Below, in pieces: positions 1 to 13,693 of a stretch of DNA of 64,000 nucleotides. The stretch spans positions 143,501 through 207,500 of the forward strand of contig JALIRH010000112.1 in NCBI GenBank assembly GCA_023055505.1, written 5' to 3'. Position numbers and translations under genes: made by a program. The DNA comes from Callipepla californica brunnescens. Taxonomy: Eukaryota > Chordata > Aves > Galliformes > Odontophoridae. Positions within the stretch are counted from its first letter, which is position 1. Every line of letters starts with the position of its first letter. The notes below the pieces were generated by a model. That model worked only from the letters and a program-made list of their open reading frames with translations. It was not told where the DNA came from and searched no databases.

Positions 1-3000
1 ACTGACCCTACCCCCATCCCTGACCCTAACCCTAACCCTTACCCTAACCCTTACCTATCCCTAACCCTACCCTAACCCTTACCCATACCCCTACCCCTAA
101 CCCCTAAATCTAGCCCTACCCTAAGCCTAACCCTACCCTATCCCTGACCCTAACCCTAACCCTTACCTATCCCTAACCCTACCCTAACACTAAACCTAAC
201 CCTGCCCTAACCCTTACCATAACCCTAACCCTAACCCTAGCCCTACCCTAACCCTACCCTTACCCTAACCTTAACCCTAACCCTGCCCTAACCCTTACCA
301 TAACCCTAACCCTAACCCTAGCCCTACCCTAACCCTACCCTAACCCCAACACTATCCCTAACCCTACCCTTACCCTAACCTTAACCCTAACCCCTAACCC
401 TACCCTAACCCTTATCCTAACATTAACCCCTGACGCTACCCTAAACCGTTACCCTAACCCTACCCTAACCCTAACCCAACCCTAACCCTACCCTAACCCT
501 TACCCTAAACCAAACCCTACCCTAACTCTAACCCTAACACTTAACCTGACCCTAACCCCTAACCCTAACCCTTAACGTAACCCCTAACCCTACCCTAACC
601 CTAACCCCTAATCTTAACCCCTAACCCTAAACCCTAACCCTAACACTAACCCTACACTAACCCTAATCTAAACTAACCCTAACCCTATTGATGGACCCAA
701 AACCTACCCCTAACCCTACCCTAACCATAACACTTACCCTAACCGTACCCTAACCCTAACCCTACCCTAACCCTCACCCTAACACTACCCTAACACTACC
801 CTAACATTTACCCTAACCCCTAACCCTTACCCTAACCCTTACCTGACCATAACCCTAACACTAAACCTAACCCTAACCCTTAACCCCAACCCCTAAGCCC
901 TAACCCTAACTCCTAAGCCCTAACCCCACCCTAACCCTAACCCTGCCCCTAACACCTAACCCTACCCTAGCCCTAACCCCTAATTTTAACCCTAAACCCT
1001 AACCCTAACCCTACCCTAACCCTAACCCTGCCCCTTACCCTAACCATACCCTAACCCTAACACTGACCCTACCCCTATCCCTGACCCTAACCCTTACTCT
1101 AACCCTTACCTATCCCTAACCCTACCCTAACCCTTAACCCGAACCCTACCCTAACCCTTACCCTAACCCCTAACCCTAACCCTACACTAACCCTCAAATC
1201 TAACCCTAATTCTACCCTAACCCTAACCCCTAACCCTACCCTAACCCTAACCCTGACTCAAACCCTACCCTTAACCCCGACCCTAACCCTACCCTAACCC
1301 TTACCCTAACACTACCCTAACATTTACCCTAACCTTTAAACCTTACCTAACCATAACACTAATACTAAAACTAACCCCACCCTAACCCCTAACCCTACCC
1401 TAACCCTTTCCCTAACACTAACCCTAACCCTGCACTAACCGTGACCCTAACCCCCAACCCCAACCCCTAAGCCCTAACCCTAACCCTGCCCCTAACCCCA
1501 ACCCTACCCTAACCCTAACCCTGCCCCTAACCCTCACACTAACCCCTAACCCTACCCTAGCCCTAACCCCTAACCACTAATTTTAACCCTAACCCTTAAC
1601 CCTAGCCCTACCCTAACCCTGCCCTAACCCTAACCATACCCTAACCCTAACACTGACCCTAACCCTATCCCTGACCCTAACCCTTACCTATCCCTAACCC
1701 TACCCTAACCCTTAACCCTAACCCTACTCTAACACTTACCCTAACCCCTAACCCTAACCCTATCCCTTACCTAACCCTATCCCTACACTAACCCTCAAAT
1801 CTAACCCTAATTCTACCCTAACCCTAACCCCACCCTAAACCTAACCCTGACTCAAACCCTACCCTTAACCCTGACTTTAACCCTACCCTAACCCTTACCT
1901 AACCCTAACCCTACCCTAACCCTAACACTACCCTAACATTTACCCTAACCCCTAACCCTTACCTAACCATAACACTAACACTAAAACTAACCCTACCCTA
2001 ACCCCTAACCCTACCCTAACCCTTACCCTAACACTAACCCTAACCCTGCACTAACCGTGACCCTAACCCCTAACCCCAACCCCTAAGCCCTAACCCTAAC
2101 CCTGCCCTAACCCTAACCCCAACCCTACCCTAACCCTAACCCTGCCCCTAACCCTCACACTAACCCCTAACCCTACCCTAGCCCTAACCCCTAACCCCTA
2201 ATTTTAACCCTAACCCTTAACCCTAGCCCTACCCTAACCCTGCCCTAACCCTAACCATACCCTAACCCTAACACTGACCCTAACCCTATCCCTGACCCTA
2301 ACCCTTACCTATCCCTAACCCTACCCTAACCCTACCCTAACACCTAACCCTAACCCTAACCCTATCCCTTACCTAACCCTAACCCTACACTAACCCTCAA
2401 ATCTAACCCTAATTCTACCCTAACACTAACCCCTAACCCTACCCTAACCCTAACCCTACCCTACCCCTGACTCAAACCCTACCCTTAACCCTCCTTAACC
2501 CTACCCTAACCCTTACCTAACCCTAACCCTACCCTAACCCTTAACCCTAACCCTACCCTAACATTTACCCTAACCCCTAACCATAACCCTAACACTAACC
2601 CTAACCCTAACCTTACCCTACCCTAACCATGACCCTAACCCCTAACCCCAACCCATAAGCCCTAACCCCAAACCCTTACCTAACCCAAACCCTACCCTAA
2701 TCCTAACCCTAACCCTGCCCCTAACCCTAACACAAACCCCTAACCCTACCCTAGCCCTACCCTAGACCTAACCCTACCCTAGCCCTAACCCCTAACCCCT
2801 AACCCAAACCCTAACCTTACCCTAAACCTACCCTAACCCTACCCTTACCCTAACTCTAACCCTAACACTAACCCTACCCTAACTCTTACCCTATCCCTAA
2901 CGCTAAGCCCTAACCCTGACACTGACCCTAACTCCTAACCCTAACCCTTACCGAAAATTCTAATCCAACCCTAACCCTAACCCTACCCTAACCCTACCCA

Positions 3001-3708
3001 TACCCCTACCCCTACACTAACCCTTACCCTAACCCTTACCTATCCCTAACCCTAGCCCTACCCTAACCCTAACCCTTACCCTATCCCTAACCCTAACCCT
3101 TACCCTAACCCTTACCTATCTCTAACCCTACCCTAACCCTTAACCCTAACCCTTAACCCTAACCCTACCCTAACCCTCCAATCTAACCCTAATTCTACTC
3201 TAACCCTAACCCTACCCTAACCCTAAACCCTAACCCTACCATAACCCTATTGATGGACCCTAGTTCTACCCTAACCCTAACCCTAACCCCTAACCCTAAC
3301 ACCTAACCCTTTGCTAACCCTATTGATGGACCCTAACTGTAACACTAACCCTACCCGTAATCCTACCCCTAACCCTTACCCAACCCTAACCCTAACCCTT
3401 ACCCTACCCTAACCCTAACCCTACCCTAATTCTAACCCTAACCCTGACCCTATCCCTAAACCTAACCCCTGACCCTAACCCCTAACCTTAACCCCTAACC
3501 CTAACCCTACCCTTACCCTAACCCTACACCCTAACCCTAAACCCTACCCTAACCTAACCCTAACCCTACCCTAACCCTAAAACCCTAACCCTACCTCACA
3601 CCCTACCCTTTAACCCTGACCCTAATACTTACCCTAACCATTATCTAACCCTAACCCTACCCCATCCCTACCCTACCCCTTAAACCTAACCCTAACCCTA
3701 CCCTAACG
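1..3708. repeat. Degenerate C-rich telomere-like array
   Basis: The block is almost wholly variants of CCCTAA (CCCTACCCTAA, CCCTTACC, CCCTGACC). Perfect hexamer runs are short, so it is subtelomeric rather than terminal telomere. The C-rich strand reads 5' to 3' on the plus strand, as expected at the left end of a chromosome. A longer periodicity of roughly 600 bp is visible: the rare word TAATTTT followed by AACCCTAA recurs near 981, 1578 and 2199, and a word like CTAATTCTACCC recurs near 1205, 1806, 2408 and 3188. The word TATTGATGGACCC recurs near 687, 3248 and 3320. No gene is visible. Confidence 0.9.
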
Positions 3709-4690
3709 GTGTCAGAATGTGACAGTCACAATATCAAAGTATCACAATGTCAGAATGTCAGTGTCACAAGGTTAGAATTTCACAATGCCAAAATATCACA
3801 ATGTGAGAATCTAAAAATGTCACAGTGTCAGAATGTCACAATGCAAAAATGAAAGACTGTCACAATACCAGAAGGTAAAAATTTCACAGTCAGAATATTA
3901 CAGTGTCACAATGTCAGAAGGTCGCATTTTCAGAATGTCAGTACGTGAGGATGTCAGAACGTCACAATGTCACAAAGTGAGAATATGAGAATGTCAGAAT
4001 AACAGAATGTCAGAATGTGAGAACGAAATGATGTCAGAATGTGATTATGTGAGAATGTCCGAATTTCAGAATGTCAGAATGTCACAACGTCAGAATGCAA
4101 GAATATCAGAATGTCCTAAGTTGAGAATGTCACAATGTATCTGAATAGAAGAATGTAACATTGGCACAATCTCAGAATGTAACAAAGACATCACATCATA
4201 ATGTCAGAATGTCAGAATTTCACAACTTCACAATGTCACAATGAGAGAATTTCAGAACGCAGCAATGTAACAATATGAGAATGTCACAATATCAGATTGT
4301 CAGAATGTCAGAATGACAAAATGTGAGAATATCACAATATCACTATGCCAGATTCCCAAAATGCCACGATGTCACAATCTCAGAATGTCAGAATCACAGA
4401 ATTTGACACTGCGAGAATATCACAAAGTCACAAAGCCACAATGTCATAATATCACAATATCACAATGTCAGAATGTCACTATGGCAGATTGTCAGAATGC
4501 CAGAACATCAGAAGGTGAGAATATAAGAATGTCAGAATGTCACAATGTCACAATGAGAGAATATTAGAATGTCACAATGTCAACATGTCAGAATGTGAGA
4601 AAGGGAGAATGTCATGATGTCAGAATGTCTTAATGTCAGAATGTCAAATCGTCACAACCTCCCAATTAAAATTCAGGGAATATGACTGTG
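3709..4690. repeat. 10-bp AGAATGTCAC-type minisatellite, block 1
   Basis: A short repeat of about 10 bp, with AGAATGTCAC and AGAATGTCAG as commonest forms, starts abruptly after the CCCTAA-like DNA. Units are diverged and of variable length. Larger phrases recur in this and the next blocks: one containing CAGAAGGTGAGAATAT is near 4510, 7820 and 8398, and one containing GGGAATATGACTGTGT is near 4677 and 7379. This implies higher-order duplication on top of the 10-mer. Short plus-strand ORFs rich in Met, Ser, Asn and Gln are translation noise of the unit. Confidence 0.9.
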
Positions 4691-5612
4691 TGTGAAAGAC
4701 AGCAACTGTTTTTGACTTTTGTTGTCTCAAAGCTTGCTTCATGAGGTCTTTCTGGCTAGAAGACTCTAATTGACAACTGCTTGGAGAAGCTGATCATCAC
4801 AAAGGACAATAATACTTGTATGGCACCGAAAGTACTACTCCTGTTGATTTATCTGTTGGGCCAGATGTGTTGGGTGGGCACAAATCAAACTAATGCCAGA
4901 ACACGGAGGCAGCTAAAGAAAGCAGGATAGACACCCTGTTGTCCCTACAAGACAAGCCTCTCTTAAAACAAAACACCCACATGAATGGTGAGGAGCTTTT
5001 CTCCTTCAAGGTTTGAAAATTTAAAGCAAAACTGACCTTTAGGTTTAATCCCCTCGATAACCAGAGTCTGGAACGTGATGAATATGCATGTGCTATACCT
5101 TTAAATAGCTATTCATTTCTCTCTTACGTGCGCATGTTTGGTGAAGCAATCCCCCATGTACCCAGCGCGCCGCTTGACAGAACTCATTGGTGTGTCGAGT
5201 TGCTCAGTTGGTTTTCTCGACACCACTAAACCAAAGACTTTGAAGAAGAGACTTTCCTGAGGGAAAAACCTCTTTGGAAGAACCCCCCTGCACAGCGCCT
5301 GCTTGCTGCAAAACTTCCCGGCTTTCTCCCATCCCCCGCGGAGACCAGACAAATTCCTGAGACCAACGGACTACGGACCTCGCCAGATCCACGGTGCTGA
5401 TGCTCTCTCTTTCTTGCTTTCTGCCAAGTCTCTTCGCTTTTCATCTCTTTTCTATCACCCATCTTCCCTTCCCCATATCCCTAAAAAACTACTTATTGTA
5501 ATAAACTGGTTGGGCTAAAATTTGAACCATTGCCTTTTAATCTCACCATCGGGTATACACATACATATAAAGAACCTCATCTCCCTCCTTTATTTTGGAG
5601 CGTGACACTGTG
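4686..5612 (+). mobile_element. Solo LTR inserted in the minisatellite (with TSD)
   Basis: The non-repetitive segment 4691-5607 (917 bp) begins TGTGAAAG and ends GTGACA, the TG...CA ends of an LTR. It is flanked by the identical 5-bp word CTGTG at 4686-4690 and 5608-5612, which I read as the target-site duplication. An AATAAA signal lies at 5500-5505, near the 3' end, and an A/T-rich TATA-like stretch lies near 5100, both consistent with plus-strand orientation. Flanking minisatellite phrases join up when the element is removed. No internal retroviral sequence is present, so it is a recombined solo LTR. I cannot name the family. Confidence 0.8.
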
Positions 5613-6780
5613 TCAAAACGTCACAATGAGAGAATATGAAAAAGTGAGAACATCACAATGACCGAATGTCAGAATGTCGCAATTAGAAAATCGGGGAATA
5701 TCAAAATGTCACAACGTCACAATGAGAGATAATAACACCAAGTGAATGACAATGTCACAGTGTCACAATGAGAGGATCTCAGAATGTCAGAACTTCAAAA
5801 TGTCAAAATGTCACAAAGTCCAAATATCACAATGACAGAATGTCAGAATGACAGATTCCCACAGTTTCAGAATGTCAGAATGTGGTAATGAGAGAAAGTC
5901 AAAATATCGGAATGTCAGAATGTCACAAGGAGAGAATGTCAGAGTGTCACAATGCTATAATGTCAAAATGTCAGAACATCAGAAGGTCAGAATATCACAA
6001 TGTCACAACGAGAGAACCTCAAAATGTCACCAAGAGAGACTGTCAAACTATCAGAATGTGAGAATGAGTGAATGTCACAATGAGAGATGGCCACAATTTT
6101 AGAATGCCAGATTGTGAGAATGTCAGAATGTGAAAACGCCAGAATGGGAGTGAGTGAATGTCACAACATCAAAATGTCATAACGTCAGAATGAACCAATG
6201 TGAGAGTGCCTGAATGTCACAGTATGAGAACGTCACAATATCACAAATCTCAGAATTTCAGTGTCAGAATGAGAGAATGTCACAATGCCACAATGAGAGA
6301 ATGTCGCAATTACAGATTATTGATATATCAGAATGTCAGAATACGAGAAAGTGAGAATGTCCCAATGTCAGAATATCAGAATGAGGGAAAGAGAGAATGT
6401 CATGATGTCAGAATGTCAAATTGTCACAAAGTCACAATATCACAATGAGAGAATATCAGAAAGTGAGAATATGCCAATGAATGAATGACACATTGTGAGA
6501 ATGTCAGAATGTCAGAACGTCAGAATATCAGAATTACAAAATCAGGGAATATCACTGTGTCACAATGTCACAAAGAGAGAATATGAAAAAGTGAGAATAT
6601 CACAACGACCGAATGTCAGAACGTGACAATGTCACAATGTCAGAATGAGGGAAAGAGAGAATGTCATGAAGTCAGAATGTCAACTTGTCACAATGCCACA
6701 ATAGCACAGTAAGAGAATATCAGAAAGTGAGAATTATGACAGTGACTGAATGTCACGATGTGAGAAAGTCAGAATATTAG
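5608..6780. repeat. 10-bp AGAATGTCAC-type minisatellite, block 2
   Basis: Continuation of the same 10-bp array between the two solo LTRs. It contains recurring higher-order phrases such as one with AATATGAAAAAGTGAGAA near 5633 and 6568. Nothing else is seen in it. Confidence 0.9.
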
Positions 6781-7118
6781 TATAGGGCAAATAACCCCCA
6801 AAAAAGCACTCCATGGAAATTGTGCGAAAGGCGGTATATTTTAGGTAGGCTTAAGAAAATGGTATACAAACAAGAAGAAAAGAGAGGAGCTCACCTTGAT
6901 GATGGTCGAGGCTCGCTAATAACTCCAAAAGGGAGGGATCTCTAACAAGAGAACCTTCCCTGCTGGAGGTCAGCCCTTAAATGGGGTCTTGGCAGAGGTG
7001 GAGTCAAACTCCACCCCTTCCAATCACACTCACTTGTGCCCCTGCAGCTGACTCAGGGCTTGCCTCAGGTGATCAATCAGTGGTTCAGGCCATGATTCAA
7101 CAGTTCCCATACAATTAG
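6776..7118 (-). mobile_element. Second solo LTR in the minisatellite (with TSD)
   Basis: The unique segment 6781-7113 (333 bp) is flanked by ATTAG at 6776-6780 and 7114-7118, a 5-bp target-site duplication. Read on the minus strand it starts TGTATGGGAACTG, contains a TATA-like CATTTAAGGGC, and ends in CCCTATA. The expected terminal CA is therefore TA, probably a point change. No internal coding part is present. Size and ends suit a short avian LTR; the family is not identified. Confidence 0.72.
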
Positions 7119-9432
7119 AATGTCAGAATGTCACCATGAGAGTATCTCAGAATGTCACAATGTCAGAATGTCACAACGATAGAATGTCAAAATGGCAGCA
7201 TGTGTCTGTGAGAGAATGTCACAATGACAGAATAGAAATATGTCAGAATATAGCAATGACAGAATGTTAGAATGCAACAATGTCAACATGTCAGAATGGG
7301 AGAAAGTGAGAATGTCATGATGTCAGAGTGTCTTAATGTCAGAATGTCAAATCTTCACTGTGTCACAACTACAAGATTAGGGAATATGACTGTGTCAGAA
7401 AGTCACAATAAGAGGAGATGAAAAAGAGAGAATATCACAATGACCGAGTGTCACAATGTAAGAAAGTGAGAATGTGAGAATGTCAAAATGTCAGAATGAC
7501 AGAATATCACTATGTCACAATGTCGCAATGTCTCAAGGTCAGAATATCAATATGTAACAGTGTAAGAACGTCACAAATACCACAATGGGAGAATGACAGA
7601 TTGTCACGATTACAGAATTTCAGAATGTGAAAATATCAGAATGTCACAATGTCAGATTCTGAGAATGTCACAATGACAGAATGTCAGAATGAAAGATTTT
7701 CCAAATTCCAGAATGTCACTATGTCACAACGTCAGAATGACGCATTGTCAAAATGCTAGAATGTCACAATGTCACAAGGTGAGAACATCACAATGGCAGA
7801 TTGTCATAATGCCAGAACATCAGAAGGTGAGAATATTAGAATGCCACAATGGAACAATGTCACCATGAGAGTATCTCAGAATGTCACAATGTCAAAATGT
7901 CAGAATGAGGGAAAGAGAGAATGTCATGATGTCAGAATGTCTTAACGTCAGAATGTCAAATTGTCACAACGTCACAATATCACAATGAGAGAATATCAGA
8001 AAGTGAGAATATGACAATGACCGAATGACACATTGTGAGAATGTCAGAATGCCAGAATGTCAGAATGTCAGAATGTCAAAATGTGTGAATGTCTGAATGT
8101 CACCATGAGAGAGAGTCAGAGTTTTACAATGTCACAATGTGAGAATGTCTGAACGTCAGAATGAGGGAGAGTTAGAATTTCAGAATGTCACAGTGTCACA
8201 ATGTCATCATGTCACAATATCAGAATGTTGCATTGTCACAATGTGAGAATGACAGGTTGTCACAATTCCAGAATTTCAGAATGTCAACATGTCTGAATGT
8301 CACAATGTCACAATTTCACTATGTCACAACGCTAGAATGTCATAATATCAGAAAGTGAGAATATCACAATGGCAGATTGTCATAATGCCAGAACTTCAGA
8401 AGGTGAGAATATTAGAATGTCACAATGTCACAATGTTACAATGTGAGTATCTCAGAATGTCACAATGCCAGAATATCAGAATGGCAGAATATGAGAAAGT
8501 GAGAATGTCACAATGTCAAAATGTCAGAATGAGAGAAAGAGAGAATCTCATGATGTCGGAATGTCTTAATGTCAGAATGTCAAATTGTCACAACGTCACG
8601 ATATCACAATGAGAGAATATCAGAAAGTGAGAATATGACAATGACCGAATGACACAATGTGAGAACGTTAGAATGTGAGAATGTCAGAATTGGAGAATGT
8701 CACAGAGTCACAATGACAGATTGCCACAATTTCAGAATGTCAGTGTATCACAATGCCACAAAGTCACAATATCAGTATGTCATGAAGATAGAATGTCACA
8801 ATGACAACATATGACTGTGACAGAACGTCACAGTGTCAGATTATAAATATGGCCGAAAATCACAATGAGAGAATGTTAGAATGTCACAATGTTAACATGT
8901 CAGAACGTGAGAAAGTGAGAATGCCACAATGCCACGATGTGAGAATCTCACAATGTCACAATGAGAGAGAGTCAGAATTTCACAGTATCAGAATTTTGCA
9001 TTGTCACAATGTGAGAATGACAGATTGTCACATTTCCAGAATTTCAGAATGTCACAATTCCAGAATTTCAGAATGTCCAAATATCTGAATGTCACAATAG
9101 CAGAATGTGAGAGTATCACAATGACAGAATGTCAGAATGACAGGTTGTCACAATTCCAGAATGTCACTATGTCACAATGCTAGAATGTCAGAATGTCAGA
9201 ATGTGAAAATAGCACAAGGGCAGGTTGTCATAATGCCAGAACTTCAGAATGTGAGAATATTAGAATGTCATAATGTCAGAATGGGAGAATGTCACAATGG
9301 CAGGTTGTCATAATTCCAGAAGTTCAGAATGGGAGAATATTAGAATGTAACAATGTTGCAATGTGACAATGAGAGTATCTCAGAATGTCACAATGTCAGA
9401 ATGTCAGAATGCCAGAATAAGAGAAAAGAAAG
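7114..9432. repeat. 10-bp AGAATGTCAC-type minisatellite, block 3
   Basis: Continuation of the 10-bp array to its right edge, where it gives way near 9420-9432 (AAGAGAAAAGAAAGGTATGAGG) to the 12-bp G-rich minisatellite without any intervening unique DNA. Recurring phrases around CAGAAGGTGAGAATATTAG show segmental duplications of several hundred base pairs. Confidence 0.88.
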
Positions 9433-12400
9433 GTATGAGGAGGCTATGGGGAAGCTATGGGGCAGCTATTGGGCAGCAGTGGGGCAGCTATGGGGCAGTA
9501 GTAGGGCAGCTATAAGGCAGCTATGGGGCAGCAGTGGGGCAGCTATGGGGCGGCTATGAGGAAGCCATTGGGCAGCTATGGGGCAGAAGTGAGGCAGCAA
9601 TCAGGCAGCAGTGAGGCAGCTATGAGGAGGCTATGGGGCAGCTATGGGTCAGCTATCGAGAGGCTATGGGGCAGCTATGGGGCGGCGATGAGGCAGACAT
9701 GGGGCAGCTATGGGGGAGCAGTGAGGCAGCTATGGGGAGGCTATGGGGCAGTAGTTGGGCAGCTATAGGGCGGCTATGGGGAAGCCATTGGGCAGCTATG
9801 GGGCAGTAGTGAAGCAGCTATGGGTCAGTAGTTTGGCAGCTATGACGAGGCTATGGGAAGGCCATGGGGAAGCGATGGGGCAGCTCTGAGGCAGACAAAA
9901 TGTAGCTATGGGGGAGCAGTGAGGCAGCTATGGGGTGGCTACGGGGCAGTAGTGGGGCAGCTATGGGGCAGCTATGAGGTAGCCATGGGGCAGCTATGGG
10001 GAAGCAGCGAGGGAGCTATGGGGTAGCAGTGAGGCAGCTATGATGAGGCTATGGGGAGGCTATGGGGCAGCCACGGTGCAGCTATGGGGCAGCAGTGGGG
10101 CAGCTATGGGCAGCAGTAAGGAAGCTATTGAGAAGGCTATGGGGGCAGCTATGGGGTGGCTATGGGGCAGCTATAGAGCGGCAATGTGGCAGTAGTGGGG
10201 CACCTATAAGGCAGCTATGGGGCAGCAGTGGGACAGCTATGGGGCGGCTATTAGGCAGCCATGGGGTGGCAATGGGGCAGCAGTGAGGCAGCTATGGGGC
10301 GGCTATGGGGCTGAAGTGGGGCAGCTATGAGGAGTCTCTTGAGAGGCTATGGAGCAGCTATGGGGCAGCAGTGGGGTAGCAGGAGGAGACTATGGGGAGG
10401 CTATGAAGCAGGTATGGGGCAGCAGTGGGGCAGCTATGGGGCGACTATGGGGCAGCAGTTGAGCAGCTATGGGGCAGCCATGGGGCAGCTATGTGGCAGT
10501 AGTGAAACAGCTATGGTGTAGCTATAAGCGAGCCTTGGGGCAGCAAGGGGCAGTAGTAAGGCAGCTATGGGGCAGCAGTGGGGCAGCTATGATGAGACTA
10601 TGGGAAGGCCATGAGGAAGCTATGGGGCATCTTTGAGGCAGACAAAAAGTAGCTGTGGGGCTGCAGTGAGGCAGCTATGGGGCAGCTATTGTGTCGCAGT
10701 GAGGCATCTATGAGGAGGCTATGGGGAGGATATGAGGCAGTTATGGGGCAGAAGTGAGGCAGCTATGGGGTGGCTATAGGGCAGCAGTGGGGCAGGTATG
10801 GGGCAACAAAGAGGCAGCCATGGGGCAGCAGTGGGGCAGCTTTGAGGCTACGGGGCGGCTATGGGGCAGTAGTGGGGTAGCTATGGGGCAGCAGTGAGGA
10901 AGCTAAGGGGAAGCAATGGGGCAGCTTTGAGGATGCTATTGGGAAGCCATGGGGCAGCAATGGGGCGGCTATGAGGCAGCGACGGGGAAGCTATGGGGCA
11001 GCAGTGAGGCAGGTATGGGGCAGTAGTAAGGCAGCTACGGGGCAGCAGTGGGGCAAATATGAGGAGGCTCTGAGGAAACTATGGGGCAGCTATGGGGCAG
11101 CAGTGAGGCAGTTATACAACAGGTATGAGGCACTTATCAAGCAGCTATGGGTCAGCTATGAGGAGGCTATGGGGCAGATGTGGTGCAGCAGTGGGGCAGC
11201 TAAGGCAGCTATGGGGAGGCTATGGGGCAGCAGTGTGGGCAACTATGAGGAGACTATGGGGAGGCTATGAGGCAGCTATGGGGCAGCAGTCGGGCAGCTA
11301 TTGGACGGCTATGAGGCAGCCATGGGGCAGCTATGGGGCAGCAGTGAGACAGCTATGGGGCAAGTATGGGGAGGCTATGGGGCAGCGACGGGGTGGCTAT
11401 GGGGCAGTAGTGGGGCAGCTATGGTGAGGTTATGAGGCAGCCATGGGGTAGGTATGAAAAACCAGTGAGGCAGCTATGGGGCAGTAGTGGAGCAGCTATG
11501 AGGCAGCAGTGGGTCAGCTATGGGGTGGCTATGAGGCAGCAGTGGGTCAGCTATGGGGTGGCTATGAGGCAGCCATGGGGCAGCTATGGGACAGCAGTGG
11601 GGCAGCTATGAGGTAGCCATGGGGCACCTATGGGGAAGCAGCGAGGGAGCTATGGGGTAGCAGTGAGGCAGCTATGAGGAAGCTATGGGGAGGCTATGGG
11701 GAGGCTATGGGGAGGCTATGGGGAGGCTATGGGGCAGATATGTAACGGCTATGAGGCAGCCACGGTGCAGTTATGGGGCAGCCACGGTGCAGCTATGGGG
11801 CAGCAGTAAGGAAGCTACGAGAAGGCTATGGAGGCAGCTATCGGGTGGCTATGAGACAGCTATGGGGCAACTATGAGGCAGCCGTAGGGCAGCTATGGTG
11901 CAGCAGTGAGGCAGCAATTAGGCAGAAGTTGGGCAGATATGGGGCAGCAGTGAGGCAGCTATGAGGAGGCTATGGGGCAGCTATGGGGCAGCAGAGAGGC
12001 AGCTATGGGGCACGAGTGAGGCAGCTATGGGTTAGCTATGAGGAGGCCTTGAGGAGGCTATGGGGCAGATATGGGGCAGCAGTGGGGCAGCTAAGGCAGC
12101 TATGGGAAGGCTATGGGGCAGCAGTGTGGGCAACTATGAGGAGACTATGGGGAGGCTATGAGGCAGCTATGGGGCAGCAGTCGGGCAGATATAAGGCAGC
12201 TATTGGGAAGCAGTGGGGCAGCTATGGGGCGGCTATTAGGCAGCCTTTGGGCACCTATTGGGCAGCAGTGAGGCAGGTATGGGGCAGCTATGGGGCAGCT
12301 ATGAGGACGTTATGGGGCAGCTATGGGGCAGCAGTGGGGCAGCAATAACGCAGTAGTGGGGCAGCTATGGGGCAGTAGTGGGGCAGCAATGAGGACGCTA

Positions 12401-13376
12401 TAGGGAGACTATGGGGCATGTATGGAGCGGCTAGGAGGCAGCTATGGGGCAGGTATGAGGCAGCCATGGGGTGGCTGTGGGGCAGCAGTGAGGCAGCTAT
12501 GAAGAGGCTATGGAAATGCTATAGGGCAGCAGTGGGGCAGCTATGGAGCGGCTATGAGGCAGCCATTTTGCATCTATGGGGCAGCAGTGGGGCAGCTACG
12601 AGGAAGCTATAGGGCAGCTATGGGACAGCAGTGGGGCAGCTATGGTGCGGCTATGAGGCAGCCATGAGGCAGACACGGGGCAGCAGTGGGGCAGCTATGG
12701 TGCGGCTATGAGGCAGCCATGAGGCAGATATGGGGCAGCAGTGGGGCAGCTATGAGCAGGCTTTGGGGCGGCTGTGGAGCAGCAGTGGGGCAGCTATGGG
12801 GCAGTAGTGGGGCAACTATAAGTTAGCAGTGGGGCAGCTATGGGGCGGCTATGGGGCAGCAGTGATGCAGATATCGGGCAGCTCTGAGGAGGCTATGAGG
12901 CCGCTATGAGGCAGTAGTGGGGCAGCTATGGGGCAGCAGTGGGGTGGCTATGTGGCAGCAATGGGGCAGCCATGGGGCAGGTATGGGGCTGCAGTGGGAC
13001 AGCTATGAGGAGGCTATTGGGCAGGTATAGAGCGGCTATGTGGCAGTAGTCGGGCAGCTATTGGGCAGCTATTGGGAAGCCGTGGGGCAGCTATCGGGCG
13101 GCTATTATACAGCCATGGAGCAGCTATGGTGCAGCAGTGTTGCAGCTATGAGGAGGCTATGGGGAGGCTATGGAGCAGCTATGGGGCGGCTATCTGGTGG
13201 CTATGAGGCAGCTATCGGGCAGCTCTGAGGAGGCTATGGGGCCACTATGAGGCAGTAGTGGGGCAGCTATGGGGCAGCAGTGGGGTGGCTATGGGGTGGC
13301 AGCGGGGCAGCAGTGGGGCAGCTATGGGGCTGCAGTGGGGCAGCTATGAGGAGGCTATGGGGCAGCAGTGGGGCTG
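9433..13376. repeat. 12-bp GGGGCAGCTATG minisatellite, left block
   Basis: Tandem units of 12 bp, mainly GGGGCAGCTATG with variants such as GAGGAGGCTATG and GGGGCAGCAGTG. The unit length is a multiple of three and the common variants contain no stop in some frames, so apparent proteins of up to about 120 residues rich in Gly, Ala, Met, Gln, Trp and Tyr appear on the plus strand. These are by-products. Longer duplications are visible, for example the stretch near 11150-11290 is repeated near 12040-12180. G-tracts of four every 12 bp give some G-quadruplex potential. Confidence 0.93.
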
Positions 13377-13693
13377 CTGGTTTCCCCCCGCTTCTTTTGT
13401 TGGAGTCCTCGCCCCTTCCATGGTTGCCCACCAATGAGGACTGGCTGATCCCTCCCCCACATCGACGGCCCCGGACCCACAACCCCGACCCCACATCTGC
13501 AGCTCCAGCCCCATAACAGAGCCTTCAGACCCCTAACTGAGCACCCGGACTTAGAACCGAGCATCGAGCCCCATTAGCCCCAACCCCAGCCCCACATCCC
13601 CGTCCCTCACCCAACTCCGCCCCACCCCACCCACACCCTATTCCCCCCTTCTCCCTCCGCCACCCCACTCCTCCCCCCCCTCCCCTTTCCCAC

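Noticed and set aside
4313..9183. Plus-strand ORFs of 60-95 codons rich in Met, Ser, Asn, Gln and Arg
   Set aside because: They are translations of the 10-bp AGAATGTCA repeat, without conserved start context or domain, and occur in several frames.
3709..9432. CRISPR-like array of short repeats
   Set aside because: Units are about 10 bp with no constant repeat/variable spacer structure, and the host is a vertebrate.
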